Assembly (NCBI RefSeq): GCF_000025345.1
Contig: NC_013757.1
Coordinates: 2,914,001-2,978,000, forward strand
Length of the DNA: 64,000 bases
Source: Geodermatophilus obscurus DSM 43160
GTDB lineage: Bacteria > Actinomycetota > Actinomycetes > Mycobacteriales > Geodermatophilaceae
Reading direction: 5' to 3'
In this document: positions 8,170-15,807 of the stretch, piece by piece
Layout: the number at the start of each line of letters is the position of its first letter
How positions within the stretch are numbered: position 1 is the stretch's first letter
Made by a program: the position numbers and the translations under genes
The notes under the pieces: model-generated
What the model was told of the DNA's origin: nothing
Databases searched by the model: none
The model's input: the letters and a program-made list of their open reading frames with translations, nothing else

Positions 8170-9279
8170 TCAGGGGGTGGGGAAGGACCGGTCGCCGAAG
8201 AGGATGCGGCGGGCCGCGGCCCGCCCGGGGGGCGTGCGCAGCAGCGCGAACGCCGCCGTCGCGACGGCGGGCGTGCGCACCTGGGCCAGCCCCCGGCGCA
8301 GCGCGAGCCTCCCCCGGAAGGCGGCGCGCAGCGCGGCCCCGTCGTAGGAGGCCAGCACGTCCGGTCGCCCGGCTCGCACGGCCGCGTCGAGGACGTCGAC
8401 GGCGTGCTCCGACAGCCGCAGGCACGGGTCGAGACCTCCCGCGGTGAGCGGCGAGACAGCACCCGCGGCATCGCCGACGAGCAACCCGTCGGGACAGCTG
8501 ATCCGGCGCAGCAAGCCACCGACGGGGATCGGACCCCCGCGCCGCTCCACCGCCTCCGGGCGCTCGACGCCCTCCAGTCCGGGTGCCGAGCCGCTGAACC
8601 GGGCCAGGGCCCGGCGCATGCCCTCGGGGAAGCGGTCGGCGTAGCCGGCGACGCCGACGTGGGCGTGCCGCCCGTCGTTGACCACCCAGGCCAGGTAGCC
8701 CGGGGCGAGCGAGGGGTCGAGCACGCAGTGGAAGGCCGGCGGCCGTTCGCTGCCGAGCACCGCGAAGACCTCCTCGGCACCGATCAGCAGGTGGTCGTTG
8801 CGGTCCAGGCCGAGGTCGCGGGCGACCCGCGACCGGGCGCCGTCCGCACCGACGACGAACCGCGCCCGCACGCGCGCCGGCCCGTCCGGACCGGCCAGCA
8901 GGGACGCGCCGTCCTGCCGGCCGGCGTAGCGGGTGCCCAGCGCGATGCGCACGCCGGCGTCGGCCGCCGCGCGCGCCGCGGCTGCGTACAGCGGCCCCAT
9001 GTCGCCCACCCGGTACTCGTCGCGCGCGCTGACCAGGCTCACCGGGCGGCCGCACCCCGGGGGGTGGAGCACCACCCGCCGGATCGGCGGCCCGAGGTGC
9101 TCGGGAGGCAGCGGGAAGTCGTCGAGCGTCCTCCGGACGAAGATCCCCGTGGTGCGGATCGCGCCGGGAAGCGTCGCCCGCCGCTCGGTCAGCAGCACGT
9201 CGTGGCCCCGCCGGGCGAGCAGTGTGGCCGTGTGCAGGCCGGCCAGCCCGGCGCCCACCACCAGGACGTCGACGGTCAC
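8170..9279 (-). CDS. FAD-dependent oxidoreductase, geranylgeranyl-reductase-like
   Basis: This 369-residue flavoprotein has an N-terminal Rossmann motif (VVGAGLAGLHTA, about residues 7-18) and a second FAD motif GDAAGAVSPLTAGGL near residue 285. That spacing is found in the geranylgeranyl reductase and aromatic hydroxylase group. It could reduce isoprenoid chains or hydroxylate a small molecule. The substrate is not apparent. GTG 9279 overlaps the stop of the XRE regulator gene by four bases (GTGA), so translation is probably coupled to it. Confidence 0.8.
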   Translation of the reverse strand: MTVDVLVVGAGLAGLHTATLLARRGHDVLLTERRATLPGAIRTTGIFVRRTLDDFPLPPEHLGPPIRRVVLHPPGCGRPVSLVSARDEYRVGDMGPLYAAAARAAADAGVRIALGTRYAGRQDGASLLAGPDGPARVRARFVVGADGARSRVARDLGLDRNDHLLIGAEEVFAVLGSERPPAFHCVLDPSLAPGYLAWVVNDGRHAHVGVAGYADRFPEGMRRALARFSGSAPGLEGVERPEAVERRGGPIPVGGLLRRISCPDGLLVGDAAGAVSPLTAGGLDPCLRLSEHAVDVLDAAVRAGRPDVLASYDGAALRAAFRGRLALRRGLAQVRTPAVATAAFALLRTPPGRAAARRILFGDRSFPTP

Positions 9280-9521
9280 CGGTGGGCCTCGGAGGCGGCG
9301 TGCGGCGCCTCCCGCCCGTCCGGGACCCACTCGAGCAGGTCGCCGGGCTGGCAGTCCAGCACCCGGCACATGGCCTCCAGGGTGCTGAACCGGACGGCCT
9401 TGGCGCGGCCGTTCTTCAGCACCGCCACGTTCGCCGGCGTGAGCCCGACGCGTTCGGCGAACTCCCCGACGCTCATCTTGCGCTTGGCCAGCTCGACGTC
9501 GATGCGCACGACGATCGGCAT
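9276..9521 (-). CDS. XRE-family (YozG-like) transcriptional regulator
   Basis: This 81-residue protein is little more than a helix-turn-helix (KMSVGEFAERVGLTPANVAVLKNGR, split about residues 15-40), with the short C-terminal LLEWVPD of the YozG/HTH_26 group. Its start overlaps the stop of the DUF2975 gene by one base (TGATG), and its end overlaps the flavoprotein start by four. DUF2975 membrane proteins are commonly paired with such regulators. Autoregulation through the repeats upstream of the operon is plausible. Confidence 0.87.
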   Translation of the reverse strand: MPIVVRIDVELAKRKMSVGEFAERVGLTPANVAVLKNGRAKAVRFSTLEAMCRVLDCQPGDLLEWVPDGREAPHAASEAHR

Positions 9522-10000
9522 CAGATGACCGCTTCCATGTCGGTCCGCAGCGTCGTGGCCTGGCGCAGCAGCGCCCGCATCACCACCATGAGCAGCCCCA
9601 GGACGGCCACCGCCACCAGCATGAGCAGCAGCACGACCGGCGGACCGGGGAGGCCCACGCCGACGACGGACCAGACGAAGGTGCCGAGCAGGAGGAACCA
9701 CGCGGCGGCGAGCGCGCCCACGATCGCGTCGACCCACGCCATGGACGCCGCGCTGAAGATGCGGTCGTCCTCGACCAGGGTCAGCAGCTGCCAGGTGCAC
9801 ACGATGACGACCTGGACGCACCCCAGCCCCAGGACGGCCACGACGAGCGTCGGCCACCGCAGGTACGCCAGCTCCGGCGAGTCCTCCGCCATCGCCCCCG
9901 AGAGCGCCGGCAGGAAGGCGACCTGGGCGAGCAGCAGGGCGGCGAAGGCCAGCGCGAGCAGGATCCGGAGGGGCACGACCACCCGTCGTGTCGTCGTCAT
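9521..10000 (-). CDS. DUF2975 family membrane protein
   Basis: This 159-residue protein has four predicted membrane segments separated by short loops. The loop ELAYLRWPTLVVAVLG and the LVEDDRIFSAASMAWVDAI segment are characteristic of DUF2975. The function is unknown. In many bacteria this family is encoded next to a small YozG-like regulator, as here. It is the first gene of a three-gene operon (DUF2975, XRE, flavoprotein). Confidence 0.85.
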   Translation of the reverse strand: MTTTRRVVVPLRILLALAFAALLLAQVAFLPALSGAMAEDSPELAYLRWPTLVVAVLGLGCVQVVIVCTWQLLTLVEDDRIFSAASMAWVDAIVGALAAAWFLLLGTFVWSVVGVGLPGPPVVLLLMLVAVAVLGLLMVVMRALLRQATTLRTDMEAVI

Positions 10001-10002
10001 GC

Positions 10003-10040
10003 ATCGACTTTCGACTACTACCTATCGAGAGTCAATCGAC
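10003..10040 (-). promoter_or_regulatory. Repeat-rich promoter region of the DUF2975 operon
   Basis: Within 40 bases before the start codon lie four TCGA-centred half sites. They include GACTTTCGA (10006-10014) and its one-mismatch inverse TCGAGAGTC (10025-10033), with AATCGAC next to it. TTGACT on the minus strand (10037-10032) could be a -35. The pattern fits an operator for the XRE protein. This is inferred. Confidence 0.4.
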
Positions 10041-10080
10041 AACACGCCCCCGGGTGACGGTCGCGCGCCCGGCGTCCGGG

Positions 10081-11319
10081 TCAGCGCCCAGCCTCGTCGA
10101 GGACCGCGCCGAGCGCGTCCACGGCCCGGTCGAGGTCGTCGGGCTCGACCACCAGCGGCGGGGACAGCCGGATGGTCTGCCCGTGCGCGTCCTTGACCAG
10201 GACGCCGCGCCCGGCCAGCCGCTCGCAGGCGGCACGCCCGGTCATCAGCGCGGGGTCGACGTCGATCCCGGCCCACAGCCCGCGGGTGCGCACGGCCTGC
10301 ACGCCGTGCCCGACCAGCCCCTCGAGCCGGTCCCGCAGCTGCACGCCCAGCTTCGCCGCCCGCTCCTGGTACTCGCCGGTCTCCAGCAGGCCCACCACCG
10401 CGTGCCCGATCGCCGCTGCCAGCGGGTTGCCGCCGAACGTCGACCCGTGGCTGCCCGGCGTCAGGACGCCGAGGACCTCGCGGGTGGACACCACCGCCGA
10501 GACCGGGACGATGCCACCGCCGAGGGCCTTGCCGAGCAGGTAGACGTCGGGGACGACGCCCTCCAGCTCGCAGGCGAAGGTCGCCCCCGTCCGGCCCAGC
10601 CCGGACTGGACCTCGTCGGCGACGAAGAGCACCCCGGCGTCCGTGCACGCCTGCCGCACCGCGGCGAGGTAGCCCGGCGGCGGCACGACGACGCCGGCCT
10701 CGCCCTGCACCGGCTCGAGCAGCACCGCGACCGTCTCCGGCGTGAGCGCCGCCCGCAGCGCGTCGGCGTCGCCGTACGGGACCACGGTGAAGCCGGGGGT
10801 GAAGGGGCCGAAGCCCTCGCGTGCCGAGTCGTCGGTGGAGAAGCTGACGATCGTGGTGGTGCGGCCGTGGAAGTTGCCCGCCGCGACGACGATCTGCGCC
10901 CGCCCGGCGGGAACGCCCTTCACCTGGTATCCCCAGCGCCGGGCGACCTTGATCGCCGTCTCCACGGCCTCGGCCCCGGTGTTCATCGGGAGCACCAGCT
11001 CCATCCCGGCCAGCGCCGCCAGGTCGCGGGCGAAGGGGCCGAGACGGTCGTTGTAGAAGGCGCGGCTGGTGAGCGTCACCCGCTCCAGCTGCTCGCGGGC
11101 CGCCCGGAGCAGCACCGGGTGCCCGTGGCCGAAGTTGAGCGCGGAGTACCCGGCCAGGCAGTCGAGGTAGCGGCGCCCGTCGACGTCGGTCACCCACGCC
11201 CCGTGCGCCTCGGCCACGACCACCGGCAGGGGCGCGTAGTTGGGTGCCGTCACCGCACCGGTGAGCGCCGCGTGCTCCCTCGAGGACGACGGGGTCGCAC
11301 TGCGCCGAGGTGTGGTCAT
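10081..11319 (-). CDS. rocD: Ornithine aminotransferase
   Basis: This PLP enzyme transfers the delta-amino group of ornithine to 2-oxoglutarate, giving glutamate semialdehyde, in arginine/ornithine breakdown. It has 412 residues, the usual length. Visible class-III aminotransferase features are MNTGAEAVETAIK, the FHGRTTTIVSFS block, DEVQSGLGRTG and the PLP lysine in LLGKALGGG. The N-terminal NYAPLPVVVAEAHGAWV is typical of RocD. It is divergent from an Lrp/AsnC regulator 163 bases away, the usual arrangement for amino-acid catabolic genes. Confidence 0.93.
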   Translation of the reverse strand: MTTPRRSATPSSSREHAALTGAVTAPNYAPLPVVVAEAHGAWVTDVDGRRYLDCLAGYSALNFGHGHPVLLRAAREQLERVTLTSRAFYNDRLGPFARDLAALAGMELVLPMNTGAEAVETAIKVARRWGYQVKGVPAGRAQIVVAAGNFHGRTTTIVSFSTDDSAREGFGPFTPGFTVVPYGDADALRAALTPETVAVLLEPVQGEAGVVVPPPGYLAAVRQACTDAGVLFVADEVQSGLGRTGATFACELEGVVPDVYLLGKALGGGIVPVSAVVSTREVLGVLTPGSHGSTFGGNPLAAAIGHAVVGLLETGEYQERAAKLGVQLRDRLEGLVGHGVQAVRTRGLWAGIDVDPALMTGRAACERLAGRGVLVKDAHGQTIRLSPPLVVEPDDLDRAVDALGAVLDEAGR

Positions 11320-11428
11320 GGGGCCTCCTCCGGATCGGACGTCGACGCTCTCGCGGCCGCCGCCCGGCGGAGCCGGGAGGGCCGTGTCCTGGAAGGCTAG
11401 GAACGTCGCGCACCGGCATCAATGCGCG

Positions 11429-11475
11429 TCCGTTGCGCTCCGAGCGTCGATCCGTTGCAGGTTCTCCCCTACGGT
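11429..11475 (+). promoter_or_regulatory. Direct repeat TCCGTTGC (two copies) and -10 of the Lrp gene
   Basis: TCCGTTGC occurs at 11429-11436 and 11451-11458, exactly 22 bp (two helical turns) apart. TACGGT (11470-11475) lies seven bases before GTG 11483, the geometry of a leaderless start. The repeats are good candidates for Lrp binding within the divergent rocD/lrp region. Confidence 0.45.
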
Positions 11476-11482
11476 GCACGGT

Positions 11483-11944
11483 GTGTTGCAGAGGACCGGA
11501 GACCGCTTGGACCTGCTCGACCGGCAGATCATCGGCTGCCTGACGCGCGACGCCCGCGCCACCTACGCCGTCATCGGCGACGAGGTGGGCCTGTCCGCGC
11601 CGGCGGTCAAGCGCCGGGTGGACCGGCTGCTCGCCGAGGGGGTGATCCGCGGCTTCACCGCGCTGGTCGACCCGGAGGTCCTCGGCTGGACGACCGAGGC
11701 GTACGTGGAGGTGTACTGGAAGGGGATCCCGTCCCCGACCGAGCTGCGCCGCGCTCTGGAGAAGGTCCCCGAGATCGTGGACGCGTGCAGCGTCACGGGG
11801 TCCGCGGACGCACTGGTGCACATCCTGGCCGCCGACATCCCGCACCTGGAGGAGGCCATCGAGCGGCTCCGGCAGCAGCCCAACGTCCAGCAGACCCGCA
11901 GCGAGGTCGTGCTCTCCCGGCTGATCGACCGCGGCCGTCCCTGA
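11483..11944 (+). CDS. Lrp/AsnC-family regulator, probable rocD regulator
   Basis: This 153-residue protein has the AsnC helix-turn-helix (DLLDRQIIGCLTRDARATYAV split about 10-55, with VGLSAPAVKRRVDRL) followed by the RAM ligand-binding domain (VEVYWKGIPSPTELRRAL to the end). It should form oligomers and respond to an amino acid. The divergent ornithine aminotransferase gene points to ornithine, arginine or proline. The start GTG 11483 fits the seven-base leaderless spacing. RFSPTVHG upstream in frame is not family-like. Confidence 0.9.
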   Translation: MLQRTGDRLDLLDRQIIGCLTRDARATYAVIGDEVGLSAPAVKRRVDRLLAEGVIRGFTALVDPEVLGWTTEAYVEVYWKGIPSPTELRRALEKVPEIVDACSVTGSADALVHILAADIPHLEEAIERLRQQPNVQQTRSEVVLSRLIDRGRP

Positions 11945-11985
11945 CGCGGCCGCCGGGAGGACCGGTGGCCACCGCCCCGGGGACC

Positions 11986-12016
11986 GCGGTGGGCCGGCCG
12001 GACGCCGGCCCACCGC
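11986..12016. terminator. Bidirectional terminator between lrp and metQ
   Basis: A perfect 12-bp stem (GCGGTGGGCCGG at 11986-11997 with CCGGCCCACCGC at 12005-12016, 7-base loop) sits between the convergent stops. Confidence 0.75.
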
Positions 12017-12025
12017 TCCCGGCGC

Positions 12026-12844
12026 TCAGAAGGCGGGGATGACGGCGCCCTCGTAGGTCTCCTCGATGAACCGGCGGACCTCGTCGGAGTGCAGCAGACC
12101 CTCGAGCTGCTGGATCCGCTCGTCGTCCTCGTCCCCGGCCCGCACCACCAGCAGGTTGGCGTTGGGGTTGCCCTCGGCCTCCTCCAGCGCGAGGGCGTCC
12201 TCGGCCGGGACCAGGTCGGCCTCGATGGCGTAGTTGCCGTTGATCACCGCGATGTCCACGTCGGCGAGCGAGCGGGGCACCTGCGCGGCCTCCACCTCGG
12301 AGATCTGCAGGTCCTTGGGGCTGTCCTGGACGTCGAGGGACGTCGGCGCGGCGTCCCCGGTGTCGGCCAGGGTGATCAGGCCGTTGGCCTCCAGCAGCCG
12401 CAGCGCCCGCGCGGCGTTGGTCGGGTCGTTGGGGATCGCGACGGTGGCGCCCTCGGGCAGGGCGGCCAGGTCGGTCAGCGAGCTGGAGTAGATGCCCAGC
12501 GGCTCGATGTGCACCGGCGCCAGCGCGGTGAAGTCGTACCCGGCGCTGGCCTCCTGCTCCTCCAGGTAGGGAACGGTCTGGAAGTAGTTGGCGTCCAGCG
12601 AGCCGTCGTCCAGGGCGACGTTGGGCTGCACGTAGTCGGTGAACTCGACGATCTCGAGGTCCAGGCCGGCGTCGGCGGCGAGCTCGTCGTCGATGTGCCG
12701 CAGGATCTCGGCGTGCGGGAGCGGGGAGGCGCCCACCCGCAGTGGCTCGTCGGCCGCGGACAGCTGGGGGTCCCCGCCGCCGCACGCGGCGAGGACCGCC
12801 ATCGCCGACGAGGCGGCCAGGAGGAGGGCGGATCGGGAGCGCAT
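12026..12844 (-). CDS. metQ: Methionine ABC transporter substrate-binding lipoprotein
   Basis: This 272-residue NlpA/MetQ lipoprotein has a signal peptide ending in a lipobox (VLAAC, Cys about residue 21). The characteristic PLPHAEILRHI, DYVQPNVALDDGSLDANYFQ, IPNDPTNAARALRLLEANGLI and INGNYA motifs follow. It captures methionine (or a related sulphur amino acid) for MetNI. It is the last gene of metN-metI-metQ, in the usual order. Confidence 0.95.
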   Translation of the reverse strand: MRSRSALLLAASSAMAVLAACGGGDPQLSAADEPLRVGASPLPHAEILRHIDDELAADAGLDLEIVEFTDYVQPNVALDDGSLDANYFQTVPYLEEQEASAGYDFTALAPVHIEPLGIYSSSLTDLAALPEGATVAIPNDPTNAARALRLLEANGLITLADTGDAAPTSLDVQDSPKDLQISEVEAAQVPRSLADVDIAVINGNYAIEADLVPAEDALALEEAEGNPNANLLVVRAGDEDDERIQQLEGLLHSDEVRRFIEETYEGAVIPAF

Positions 12845-12905
12845 GAGGGGGTTCTCCTTCGAGGTGGTGCGGTGGTGGTGGCCGGGCGGCCATCGGGGAG
12901 GCAGG

Positions 12906-13565
12906 TCAGACGTGGGCCAGGCGGCGCGCCCAGCGGTCGCCCGCCCACTGCAGGAGCTGCACGATGACGAGCAGCAGGACGACGGTCAGCAGGGTGATGT
13001 CGGTGCGGAACTGCTGGTAGCCGAAGCGGATCGCGAAGTCCCCGAGGCCTCCGCCCCCGACGGCACCGGCCATCGCCGAGTAGCTGATCAGCGCCACGAC
13101 GGTGACGGTGACCCCGGCGACCAGCGAGGGCCGCGACTCCGGCAGCAGCACGGTGCGGACGACGTCCCGGCGGCGGGCGCCCATGGACAGCGCCGCCTCG
13201 ACCTTCCCGGGGGCGATCTCGCGGAGGCTGGTCTCCACCAGCCGGGCGAGGAAGGGGATGGCCCCGAGGGTCAGCGGCACGATCGCCGCGGTCGACCCGA
13301 TCGTCGTCCCGACGATGCCGCGCGTGACCGGGGCGACCAGCACCAGCAGGATGATGAACGGGAGCGCGCGCCCCAGGTTGACCACCAGCCCGAGGGCACG
13401 GTTGAGCAGCGGCCGCGGCGCCAGCCCGCCGGGCGCGGTGACGGTGAGCAGCACGCCCAGCGGGACGCCGAGCAGCACGGTGAGCACCGCCGCGACCCCC
13501 ACCATGTACAGGGTCTCGCCGGTGGCCTCGAGCAGCTGCGGGTAGACGCGGCCCCAGTCGCTCAC
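12906..13565 (-). CDS. metI: Methionine ABC transporter permease
   Basis: This 219-residue membrane protein has five hydrophobic segments and the cytoplasmic coupling motif of MetI-type permeases (ETSLREIAPGKVEAALSMGA). It forms the membrane channel with MetN. The start codon overlaps the metN stop by four bases (13562-13565), so translation is coupled. Confidence 0.95.
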   Translation of the reverse strand: MSDWGRVYPQLLEATGETLYMVGVAAVLTVLLGVPLGVLLTVTAPGGLAPRPLLNRALGLVVNLGRALPFIILLVLVAPVTRGIVGTTIGSTAAIVPLTLGAIPFLARLVETSLREIAPGKVEAALSMGARRRDVVRTVLLPESRPSLVAGVTVTVVALISYSAMAGAVGGGGLGDFAIRFGYQQFRTDITLLTVVLLLVIVQLLQWAGDRWARRLAHV

Positions 13566-14596
13566 CGGGTCGCCCCCGAACCGGCGGCCACGCCGTCGTG
13601 CGCGGGCACCCGCTCGATGACGACGCCACCGTCGCGCAGCCCCCTCAGGCCTGCCTCCAGCCGGTCGAGGTCCCCGGTGACGCGCAGCAGCAACCGCCCG
13701 TACCGCCCGCCGGCGACGGTCTCCACCGAGCCGCCGGCGACCTCGACGGCCAGCCCGAGCTCACCGATGAGGGTCTGCAGGACGACGGTCTCCGGCGTGC
13801 GGTCGGTGACCGTCACCCGCAGGAGCGCCCCGCCGTGTCCCGCGCCGGCGTCGGCCACCGGTGCGGGCAGCAGGGCGTCGGCCAGCGGCGTGTGCCCGCG
13901 GGTCAGCACCTCGCTCAGCCGGCCGCCGTCGACGACCCGGCCCCGCTCGAGCAGCACGGCGCTGTCGCACACGGCCTTCACCACCGCCATCTCGTGGGTG
14001 ATGAGCAGGACGGTCAGCCCGAGCTCGGAGCGCACCCGGCGCAGCAGCTCCAGCACGCTGGCCGTGCTGGCCTGGTCCAGGGCGGAGGTGGCCTCGTCGC
14101 AGAGCAGCACCTTCGGGCGGGCGGCCAGCGCGCGGGCGATGGCCACCCGCTGCTTCTGGCCGCCGGACAGCTGCGCCGGGCGCGCCTCGGCCCGCTCCCC
14201 CAGCCCGACCAGGTCCAGCAGCTCGGTGGCCCTGCGGCGGCGCTCGGCCCGGCCCACCCCGGCCAGCTCGAGCGGGTGCTCGACGTTCCCCGCGGCCGTG
14301 CGCGAGTCCAGCAGCTCGAAGTGCTGGAAGACCATCCCGATGGAGCGGCGGGCCTCGCGGACCCGGTCGTCGGGCAGGTCGGTGAGCACCTGCCCGTCCA
14401 CGGTCACCGACCCGGACGTGGGTCGCTCCAGCAGGTTCACCAGGCGGACCAGCGTGCTCTTCCCCGAGCCGCTTGGGCCCACCACGCCGGCGAACTCACC
14501 GGCCTGCACCCGCAGGCTGACCCCGTCGACGGCGACCACCTCCCCGGCGCGTCTCCGGGCGGGGAACACCTTGCGGACGTCGGTCAGTTCGATCAC
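13562..14596 (-). CDS. metN: Methionine ABC transporter ATP-binding protein
   Basis: This 344-residue ATPase has Walker A GPSGSGKST (about 39-47), the signature LSGGQKQRVAIARAL, Walker B VLLCDEATSALD and the switch His in LLITHEMAV. A C-terminal NIL domain (about 265-340) is the methionine-sensing part found in MetN. GTG 14596 has GAGGA upstream. Expression is probably controlled by the cysteine-containing leader peptide and hairpins just upstream. Confidence 0.95.
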   Translation of the reverse strand: MIELTDVRKVFPARRRAGEVVAVDGVSLRVQAGEFAGVVGPSGSGKSTLVRLVNLLERPTSGSVTVDGQVLTDLPDDRVREARRSIGMVFQHFELLDSRTAAGNVEHPLELAGVGRAERRRRATELLDLVGLGERAEARPAQLSGGQKQRVAIARALAARPKVLLCDEATSALDQASTASVLELLRRVRSELGLTVLLITHEMAVVKAVCDSAVLLERGRVVDGGRLSEVLTRGHTPLADALLPAPVADAGAGHGGALLRVTVTDRTPETVVLQTLIGELGLAVEVAGGSVETVAGGRYGRLLLRVTGDLDRLEAGLRGLRDGGVVIERVPAHDGVAAGSGATR

Positions 14597-14637
14597 GGGA
14601 AGGCGGTCCTCGAGGGTGAGCAGGGCAGGGCGGCACG

Positions 14638-14684
14638 GTCGCGCGGGAGCTCGGCGCGACGCGGTCCGGCTCGGGGAGCCGGAC
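14638..14684 (-). promoter_or_regulatory. Two hairpins between leader peptide and metN
   Basis: A perfect 9-bp hairpin (14664-14672 with 14676-14684) starts 13 bases after the leader stop codon. A second 7-bp stem (14638-14644 with 14654-14660) follows before the metN ribosome site. Positioned between a Cys-rich leader and the transporter, they could act as attenuator or ribosome-site-masking structures. Confidence 0.55.
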
Positions 14685-14696
14685 GGCGCGGGGACG

Positions 14697-14768
14697 TCAG
14701 CGACAGAGACAGCTGGCGGTGCCGGCCAGATCGACGGCGCGGTCGCGCGTCACGATCGGCAGGGCCAC
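14697..14768 (-). CDS. Leader peptide ending Cys-Leu-Cys-Arg, upstream of metN
   Basis: A 23-codon reading frame (GTG 14768; GTG 14786 would give 29) ends in AGTASCLCR followed by TGA. The core VTRDRAVDLAGTASCLCR matches the actinobacterial putative leader peptide class. Those begin near L/VTRRRAVDL and end in a Cys-rich CLCR or similar, and they lie before sulphur-assimilation genes. Ribosome stalling at Cys codons when cysteine is scarce would change downstream folding. Here it precedes metNIQ, with two hairpins between. It is too short to stand out in normal gene calling. Confidence 0.75.
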   Translation of the reverse strand: MALPIVTRDRAVDLAGTASCLCR

Positions 14769-14786
14769 CCCGCCATGGTCCCCCAC

Positions 14787-15180
14787 CGTCCCGGCCGGAC
14801 TCAAATCGCACCGGCTTGGGGTGGATCACAGTGCGCAGCGTGGTCGCCTCCTGACCCGGCGGAGGACGGTGCGCCCCTCCGTCCTCCCTCGGTCGGAACA
14901 CCCCGGTCGCTCCCCTCGAGCCGTGCGTCTCCACCGGAGCCGGCCCGTCGCTCGACCCGCCCCGCCGACGACCGGGGAGCAGGACGTGCGGCGGTCGCTG
15001 CAGCGCGTGCGGGGTGCGCGTACCCGCCGTCCGGGTGCCCCCAACCCACGTCCCCGCTCACGGCGTCACGCGAGGCCCCCCCCGGGCTCGGGCGAGGCGC
15101 AGCTCGACGGACTCCCCGCGCCCCGGGCTGCTTCTCCCGCCGTCCGACCGCCTGAGCTCGAGCGCCGCCGGTCCGCACGA
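14787..15180. other. Intergenic region, metN promoter side
   Basis: No gene is supported here; open frames have no recognisable protein character. The region must hold the metNIQ promoter reading leftward and the end of the GerMN lipoprotein transcript. I see no SAM-I or SAM-IV riboswitch sequence. Confidence 0.5.
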
Positions 15181-15807
15181 TCAGGAGGGCGGTGCGGCTG
15201 ACGGTGCCGGCGGCGTCGCGTCAGGGAGCAGGAGGACGGCGTAGTCGGCGGCCGTCAGTGGCCTCGCGGTGAGCTGGCCGGAGGGCAGCGGCGCCTCGAC
15301 CCGCTCGCCGTCCCGGACCAGGACGACGGAGTCGACCCCCGGCACACTGGTCGCGGTGAGCACGATCTGGGCGACCGCGCGCCGGCTGTCCAGCCCCGTC
15401 GCCGCGGCGGTGGTGCCGCCGATCCTGATGGCCGCCGTCCCGTCGGTGACGTCCGCGGCGTCGAGCTCGATCTCGGGCGGTAGCGCGGTGGACAGCTGCC
15501 GCTCGCGCTCCACGGGGCTCGGCCCCTCGGCCAGGTCGCCGAGCAGCGCGTCGAGCCGCTCGGTCACCGAGCCGCCGTCCACCTCGCGCGGTTCGGGCAC
15601 CAGCCGGTCGCCAGGTGCGACCAGGTGGACCTCGGTGGCCATCCGGGACGGCACGGGGCTGGGGGGCGGGTCGGGCGTCGGAGTCGCCGAGGTCAGCCCG
15701 TACGGCACCTCGTCGTCCGGGATGGGCTCCGCCGCTCCGCCCGTCGGCACCCCGCACCCGGCGACGAGGGCGAGCAGACCCGCGGTCACCCAGCGGCCGG
15801 CGTTCAC
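15181..15807 (-). CDS. GerMN-domain lipoprotein
   Basis: This 208-residue secreted lipoprotein has a signal peptide with lipobox LVAGC (Cys about 18). A Pro/Thr-rich linker follows, then a GerMN domain (about 55-185, with VHLVAPGDRLVPEPREV and AVAQIVLTATSVPGVDSVVLVRDGERV). GerMN domains occur in sporulation proteins and in actinobacterial LpqB-type proteins linked to two-component systems. GTG 15807 overlaps the histidine kinase stop (GTGA), making it the third gene of a regulator-kinase-lipoprotein operon. It may modulate the kinase from outside the cell. Confidence 0.85.
   Translation of the reverse strand: MNAGRWVTAGLLALVAGCGVPTGGAAEPIPDDEVPYGLTSATPTPDPPPSPVPSRMATEVHLVAPGDRLVPEPREVDGGSVTERLDALLGDLAEGPSPVERERQLSTALPPEIELDAADVTDGTAAIRIGGTTAAATGLDSRRAVAQIVLTATSVPGVDSVVLVRDGERVEAPLPSGQLTARPLTAADYAVLLLPDATPPAPSAAPPS

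Noticed and set aside
14597-14930. SAM riboswitch before metN
   Set aside because: No SAM-I, SAM-II or SAM-IV conserved blocks are visible; the leader peptide explains the region better.
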